Shown piece after piece: positions 1-6,624 of a stretch of 6,624 nt of DNA; the stretch's first letter is position 1, and the number at the start of each line of letters is the position of its first letter. This DNA comes from Alphaproteobacteria bacterium (GTDB lineage: Bacteria; Pseudomonadota; Alphaproteobacteria; GCA-2731375): assembly GCA_028281075.1 (NCBI GenBank), contig JANQKO010000096.1:1-6624 (forward strand). Direction: 5' to 3'. The translations under genes were made by a program, and so were the position numbers. Under the pieces are notes generated by a model. It saw only the letters and a program-made list of their open reading frames with translations, searched no databases and was not told the DNA's origin.

Positions 1-53
1 TTACGACGACGACGATTGTTGACAGCGACGGGCGCCGGTCGGCGCCCTACGCC
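1..53. other. Non-coding left flank after boxB
   Basis: No gene start or end can be supported here. The stretch holds the hairpin described separately, four ACG triplets in tandem (3-14) and a lone plus-strand TTGACA (19-24) that lacks a -10 at suitable spacing. Confidence 0.4.
30..47 (-). terminator. GC hairpin after boxB, possible terminator or 3' stabilising stem
   Basis: A perfect 7-bp inverted repeat (GGGCGCC and GGCGCCC) with a 4-base loop begins six bases beyond the boxB stop. No run of T follows on either strand, so it is not a classic intrinsic terminator. It may end or stabilise the boxCB transcript, or simply attenuate read-through to a gene beyond the left edge. Confidence 0.35.
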
Positions 54-1466
<1,413 letters not shown>

Positions 1467-1471
1467 TGGCG

Positions 1472-3121
<1,650 letters not shown>

Positions 3122-3140
3122 CCCCTTCCCCACGACCGGA

Positions 3141-3168
3141 AGTATAGTGCATATCCGAGGGCCGGCAA
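3141..3168 (-). promoter_or_regulatory. Predicted sigma70-type promoter of boxCB
   Basis: On the minus strand TTGCCG (3168-3163) and TATACT (3146-3141) are separated by 16 bp, each close to the -35 and -10 consensus. Transcription would begin near 3134, directly at the GTG (3133), leaving about 12 nt of leader before the ATG at 3121 or about 30 nt before the ATG at 3103. This gives boxCB its own promoter separate from the receptor gene. Read by eye only. Confidence 0.5.
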
Positions 3169-3185
3169 GAATTATGTCGCATGTC

Positions 3186-3201
3186 GGCGGTCGGCACCGC
3201 C
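3186..3201 (-). other. Short GC hairpin between receptor gene and boxC
   Basis: Inverted repeat GGCGGT/ACCGCC with a 4-base loop, about 35 bases after the receptor stop. On the minus strand T-runs precede it rather than follow it, so an intrinsic terminator is not well supported. It sits just upstream of the predicted boxCB -35 and could also belong to the control region. Confidence 0.3.
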
Positions 3202-3236
3202 AGAAAACGACAAAAATCTCAAATTGTGAATATTCG

Positions 3237-5678
3237 TTAGAGGCGTGCCGAGACGGAGATGCCGATCACCCGGGGCTCGCCGAGCGTGTCGAAGGCGTCG
3301 TTGCGCCGCCGCTCGATATATTCGCGGTCCAGCAGGTTGCGCGCGTAGACGAAGGCGGCCCAGCGATCGGTCTCGTAGCCGAGGCGGCCGTTGACGATGA
3401 AATAGGAATCGCTCTCGTCGGCCGACCGGTTCTCGGCGCTCTCGAAGACGTTATCGGTGAAGCTGCCGACCAGGTCGACGAAGACGCCGTTGTCGAAATG
3501 GTAGGTGCCGCCCAGCGACCCGGTCCATTTCGGCGCGTGGGGGAACTCGTTGCCGCCCAGGTCCTGGCCGTTCTGGATGAAGTCGATGAAACGGGTGCGC
3601 GAGAAGCCCAGGTTGGCGAACAGGTTCAGGCGGTCGGTCGGCAGCCATTCGGTCTCGACCTCGAAGCCGTAGAGCTCGGACTTGCCGGCGTTCTCCACCC
3701 GGCCGTCGATGAAGCCGATCGGGCCGGGTACGAAGACCTGCTGGTCCGTCCAGTCGGTGAAGAAGGCGTTCGCGTTGGCGACGACGCGGTCGTTGGCCCA
3801 GGTCGAGCGGAACGAGAGCTCGTAGTTCGTGGTGTATTCCTCGTCGAACTCGTATGCGCCGATCGAGCTGATCCCGCTGCCGCCCGACCGGTAGCCGCGC
3901 TGGATCGTGACGCCGGTGCTGACGTCGTCGGTCCAGTGGTAGGTCAGCCCGGCCTTCGGCAGGAAGGCGGCATAGCTGGTCTTCGATTCCGTCGGCGGCT
4001 GCGAGGAGAGCTGGACCGAGTCGAGCACCAGCGTCTGAAACTGCACGTCGTCGCGTTCCTCGTAGTCGTAGCGGGCGCCGAGCGTGACGGTCCAGCGGGC
4101 GGCGAAGCGGTAGTCCAGCTCGCCGAAGACGGCATAGTTCTCGACGTCCGTGTCCTGGCCGTTCGAGAAGACGACGGTCTGGCCGGGCGGCGGGAAGCCG
4201 AACAGCGCCGCCGGCGTCACGGCGGCGAAATCGAGGTCCGTCGAGATGTCGGAATAGTAGGCGCCGACGGTGCCGGTGAGGCGCTCGCCGCCGTAGCTGG
4301 CGCGGACTTCCTGGCTGACGTTCGTGTCCTCGATCGTGCGCTCGCCGGTGCCGGCCTCGGCGGCCGTGCCGTCGGCGTCCTGGAAGGTGCGGTAGTCGGT
4401 CCGCAGGTAGCTGCTTTCGGAGAACAGCGACAGGCCGCGGCCGAGGTCGTAGGTCAGCCGCAGGTTCGAGATGTTGTTGGCGGCTTCCTCGATGCTCTTC
4501 TCGTCGGCCGTGCTGACGGCCCTGGTCCCGGTCACCGAGGACTGCACGCTGGCCGTGCCCAGTTGATTGTCCGAGTAGGAATGGCCGAGGATCACGTCCA
4601 GCCTGTCGGTCGGCCGGACGCGGAGCTTGGCGCGCAGCGTCTGCAGCTCGCGCCGGGCGTAATCGTCCTCGTGCCGGGTCGTGTTCTCGATGAAGCCGTC
4701 GGTGCCGGACTGCTCGCCTGACAGCCGCAGGGCGATCCTGTCGTCGACGAGGGGCACGTTGACGGCGGTGGCCAGCCGATGCTCGTCGAACCGGCCGACA
4801 TCGGCCCGGCCCTTGATCTCGTGCGCGAAGCCGGGGTCCTTGCTGCGGATGCTGATGGCGCCGGCGAGCGCGTTGCGGCCCTGCTGGGTCGATTGTGGCC
4901 CGCGCAGGACCTCGATCTGGCCCAGGTCCCAGGTGCTGAACGCGCCGGTGCGCGATCCCTGCGCCGTGACGTAGCTGGCGCCGTCGACATTGACGTCGAT
5001 GACCAGCCCGCTGCCGGCCCCGGCGACGCTGCGGGACTCGATGCCGCGAATGGTGACGCCCAGCCCGCCGAGGGCGGTGTAGACGTTCGCGGTGCGGTCG
5101 AAGATGTCGTCGAGCCGCGTGTCCGTGCTCTGGTCCAACTCGTCGCCGGTATAGACGGCGACGCTGGCCTGGGTTTCCTGCAGGTCGCGCCGCTGAAGCT
5201 GGCTGGTCACGGTGATGGGCTGGAGCCGCAGCGGGTCGCGGTCCCGCGCGTCCGCGCGTTCCAGCGTCACCGTATCGCCGCCGGTCAGGCGGTAGGCGAG
5301 ACCGGTGCCCGCGAGCAGCAGGCCGAGCGCCTGTTCCGGCGTGTGGGTGCCCCGCACGCCGTCGGTCCGCAGCGCCGCAGTCATGCCGGCCGCATAGAGA
5401 AGCTGCAGGTCGGCCTGCTGCGAAAAGGCGAGCAGGGCCGATTGCAGGTCGCCCGCCGGGATCGTGAAGGCACGCGTTCGGGACGTGTCCGCCTGGGCGA
5501 GAATCCGGTCGTCGGACCCGGCAGCGGCCGGAGGCGCATGCCGGTCGACGGCGAGCGCGGGCGCCGCCGCCGCGAGCATCAGCGCCGATACGGCAAGCGC
5601 CGGTCCGCATGGCCTCGCCGGCCGAAGCCGTGCGGTATCTTTGCCTGCGCTGCCGCGCGGGCCGTTCCGCCAAGTCAT
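3237..5678 (-). CDS. TonB-dependent outer-membrane receptor with N-terminal STN signalling domain (FecA-type transducer)
   Basis: An 813-residue outer-membrane receptor for TonB/ExbBD-driven uptake of a scarce ligand, usually a ferric chelate; its substrate cannot be read from the sequence. In order: a long basic N-terminus and hydrophobic segment with likely signal-peptidase cleavage after PALA (residue 43); an STN domain at about 70-141 (FTIPAGDLQSALLAFSQQAD, then PEQALGLLLAGTGL); a TonB-box-like stretch PITVTS at 154-159; a plug at about 165-285 with QIEVLRGPQSTQQGRNALAG; and a beta-barrel to the C-terminus with NLLDREYIERR near the end. The STN domain marks a transducer that signals to a FecR-type protein, which fits the fecR gene 155 bp upstream. 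The ATG at 5678 is preceded by AAGG and a G-run at workable spacing. The protein ends in Leu rather than the Phe or Trp common on outer-membrane barrels. The stop is TAA, whereas the other three genes use TGA. Confidence 0.95.
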   Translation of the reverse strand: MTWRNGPRGSAGKDTARLRPARPCGPALAVSALMLAAAAPALAVDRHAPPAAAGSDDRILAQADTSRTRAFTIPAGDLQSALLAFSQQADLQLLYAAGMTAALRTDGVRGTHTPEQALGLLLAGTGLAYRLTGGDTVTLERADARDRDPLRLQPITVTSQLQRRDLQETQASVAVYTGDELDQSTDTRLDDIFDRTANVYTALGGLGVTIRGIESRSVAGAGSGLVIDVNVDGASYVTAQGSRTGAFSTWDLGQIEVLRGPQSTQQGRNALAGAISIRSKDPGFAHEIKGRADVGRFDEHRLATAVNVPLVDDRIALRLSGEQSGTDGFIENTTRHEDDYARRELQTLRAKLRVRPTDRLDVILGHSYSDNQLGTASVQSSVTGTRAVSTADEKSIEEAANNISNLRLTYDLGRGLSLFSESSYLRTDYRTFQDADGTAAEAGTGERTIEDTNVSQEVRASYGGERLTGTVGAYYSDISTDLDFAAVTPAALFGFPPPGQTVVFSNGQDTDVENYAVFGELDYRFAARWTVTLGARYDYEERDDVQFQTLVLDSVQLSSQPPTESKTSYAAFLPKAGLTYHWTDDVSTGVTIQRGYRSGGSGISSIGAYEFDEEYTTNYELSFRSTWANDRVVANANAFFTDWTDQQVFVPGPIGFIDGRVENAGKSELYGFEVETEWLPTDRLNLFANLGFSRTRFIDFIQNGQDLGGNEFPHAPKWTGSLGGTYHFDNGVFVDLVGSFTDNVFESAENRSADESDSYFIVNGRLGYETDRWAAFVYARNLLDREYIERRRNDAFDTLGEPRVIGISVSARL

Positions 5679-5686
5679 CGGGCTTA

Positions 5687-5694
5687 CCCCCCCC
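5687..5694 (-). promoter_or_regulatory. G8 tract within the receptor ribosome binding site
   Basis: Eight consecutive G on the minus strand, preceded by GAA and ending eight bases before the ATG at 5678. With the preceding AA it supplies the Shine-Dalgarno-like purine run that supports this start. A homopolymer of this length at a ribosome binding site can slip and alter SD spacing. Confidence 0.55.
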
Positions 5695-5698
5695 TTCG

Positions 5699-5724
5699 AA
5701 CTGAACCGGTTTCGGGCGGGTTCC
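5699..5724 (-). promoter_or_regulatory. Candidate ECF-type promoter before the TonB receptor gene
   Basis: On the minus strand GGAAC (5724-5720) is followed after 17 bp by AGTT (5702-5699). GGAAC is a common -35 element for ECF sigma factors, and GGAAC-N16/17-CGTT is the alphaproteobacterial EcfG form, here with one -10 mismatch. A FecI-type sigma would be expected to drive the receptor from this gap. The predicted start would fall near or inside the G-run at 5694-5687, giving a very short leader. Such short motifs occur by chance, so this is tentative. Confidence 0.3.
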
Positions 5725-5808
5725 CTTTTGGCAAACGCGCGCCGCTGTTGGGTTAGACCGGGGACGGCGGCGAACTCCTGACGTCGGGGCCGTGATTTTT
5801 TCCGTGGG

Positions 5809-5829
5809 CGGCGGACGGCCGGTCCGCCG
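5809..5829. other. GC hairpin just after fecR
   Basis: An 8-bp perfect inverted repeat (CGGCGGAC/GTCCGCCG on the plus strand, 5-base loop) begins four bases beyond the fecR stop. On the minus strand a run of six A, not T, follows, so it does not look like a standard intrinsic terminator for fecR. It may reduce read-through or stabilise the fecR mRNA end. Confidence 0.4.
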
Positions 5830-5833
5830 GGGC

Positions 5834-6624
5834 TCAGGATCGGCCGCGCAGCAGCGTCAGGTAGGGCGTGATCCGGACCACGTCGACGTCGAGGGTCGTC
5901 TCGATCGCCGCCAGCGTGGCGTCGGTGTCGCGCAGATTGAACACGCCGGTGAAGCGCGCGCCGGCGACGTCCGCGTCGAGGAACAGGATGGCGCCGGGCC
6001 GGTAGCGGTCGATCTCGCCGACGACGTCGCGCAAGGGACGGTCCGCGAAGACCAGCTTGCCCCGGCGCCAGGCCGTCATGGCGGTGACGTCCGCCGGGCC
6101 GACCTCGATCTGCCCACTGTCCCCGACGCGCGCCGCCTGGCCGGCGCCCAGGACCGGACCGTCGTTCGGGCCCGCGCCGCCGGGCAGGCGGGCGACGCGC
6201 ACGCGTCCCTCGGCGACCGCGACGGTGGCCGACCGGCCGCTTTCGGCGACGTTGAAGGCGGTGCCGACGGCGCGGGCGAGGCCCGGGCCGGCCGCGACCT
6301 CGAAGGGGCGGCCGGGGTCCGGGCGCACGGTGAAGAACGCTTCGCCGCGCAACAGCGTGATCCGGCGGCGTCCCTCGGTGATGTCGACGGCGAGCGCCGT
6401 GTCGGTGTTCAGCTCGACCAGCGAGCCGTCCGGCAGCGTGACGTCGCGGATTTCACCGACCGCCGTCACCTGGTCGGCGCGCAGCCAGTCGAGGCCGCCG
6501 GCCGGCCACAGGCCGACGGCGGCGACCAGCACGAGGCCGGCGGCCAGCGCCGCGTAGGGCGCCGGCCGGTGGCGCCGCGGCCGCGCCGCTGGGGCCTGGC
6601 GGGGGCCGGGGCCCGGGCGCCCGC
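5834..6624 (-). CDS. FecR-family anti-sigma/signal-transducing inner-membrane protein (5' end outside window)
   Basis: The gene is cut by the right edge; 262 residues and a TGA stop are visible. A GTG at 6532 could be mistaken for the start, but the frame stays open to the edge and that codon falls inside a membrane segment, so it is not used as a start here. From the edge, the visible part shows a Pro/Arg-rich cytoplasmic stretch (about 1-20), a transmembrane helix (about 22-41), then the periplasmic FecR domain (about 51-145; LPDGSLVELNTDTAL, GEAFFTV, VGTAFNV). A C-terminal DUF4974/STN-like domain follows (about 188-262; KLVFADRPLRDVVGEIDRY). In the Fec paradigm such proteins carry the ligand signal from the receptor's STN domain to a FecI-type ECF sigma factor. 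The N-terminal sigma-binding region lies outside the window, as would the expected sigma gene. The receptor follows in the same direction. Confidence 0.93.
   Translation of the reverse strand, partial: GRPGPGPRQAPAARPRRHRPAPYAALAAGLVLVAAVGLWPAGGLDWLRADQVTAVGEIRDVTLPDGSLVELNTDTALAVDITEGRRRITLLRGEAFFTVRPDPGRPFEVAAGPGLARAVGTAFNVAESGRSATVAVAEGRVRVARLPGGAGPNDGPVLGAGQAARVGDSGQIEVGPADVTAMTAWRRGKLVFADRPLRDVVGEIDRYRPGAILFLDADVAGARFTGVFNLRDTDATLAAIETTLDVDVVRITPYLTLLRGRS

Noticed and set aside
3..15. ACG triplet repeat at the left edge
   Set aside because: Only four copies, common in GC-rich DNA, and cut off by the window edge.
19..24. Perfect TTGACA on the plus strand as a -35 element
   Set aside because: No -10-like sequence at 16-18 bp spacing; the region there is GC-only hairpin, and no plus-strand gene follows.
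3148..3151. TGCA just upstream of the boxCB -10, as a possible BoxR operator
   Set aside because: BoxR/BzdR sites, as I recall them, use TGCA pairs spaced by six bases; only one TGCA is present, with no partner at that spacing, and a lone 4-mer is uninformative.
3451..5673. Minus-strand 740-codon frame overlapping the receptor
   Set aside because: Same strand but another frame; Arg/Pro-rich shadow sequence, while the 813-codon frame encodes a full receptor.
4779..5756. Plus-strand open frame of 325 codons opposite the receptor N-terminus
   Set aside because: Shadow of the plug and STN coding region; Arg/Ala/Gly-rich with no domain.

Overview
This is a high-GC window in which every convincing gene lies on the minus strand. 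It suggests a proteobacterium, most likely an alphaproteobacterium. That assignment rests on base composition, the look of the Box proteins and the FecR/TonB receptor pair; no rRNA or tRNA is present to confirm it. Read in the direction of transcription (right to left) the order is: fecR-family regulator (cut by the right edge), TonB-dependent receptor, boxC, boxB, then 53 bases of non-coding sequence to the left edge.

The right part (about 3237-6624) is a cell-surface signalling and uptake module. A FecR-like inner-membrane anti-sigma protein (5834-6624, partial) is followed after 155 bp by an 813-residue outer-membrane TonB-dependent receptor (3237-5678). The receptor carries an N-terminal STN domain, the extension by which FecA-type transducers contact FecR. 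The matching FecI-type sigma factor would be expected just beyond the right edge. An ECF-like promoter candidate and a G8 tract that overlaps the ribosome binding site lie immediately before the receptor start.

The left part (54 to about 3121) is a translationally compact boxC-boxB pair of the aerobic benzoyl-CoA epoxidation (Box) pathway. BoxB is the diiron oxygenase subunit that makes 2,3-epoxybenzoyl-CoA. BoxC is the crotonase-like enzyme that opens the ring hydrolytically, releasing formate and 3,4-dehydroadipyl-CoA semialdehyde. The residues I recall as active-site residues in the characterised homologues are present at a constant offset in both proteins. No boxA (reductase), boxD (aldehyde dehydrogenase), boxR (regulator) or benzoate-CoA ligase lies in the window.

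The two modules are separated by 103 bp (to the most upstream BoxC start) containing an AT-rich block, a short GC hairpin and a credible sigma70-type promoter for boxCB. Their adjacency and common direction is the main point of interest: it raises, but does not prove, a link between a surface-signalling receptor and aromatic acid catabolism. I found no CRISPR array, insertion sequence, RNA gene or clearly new system.
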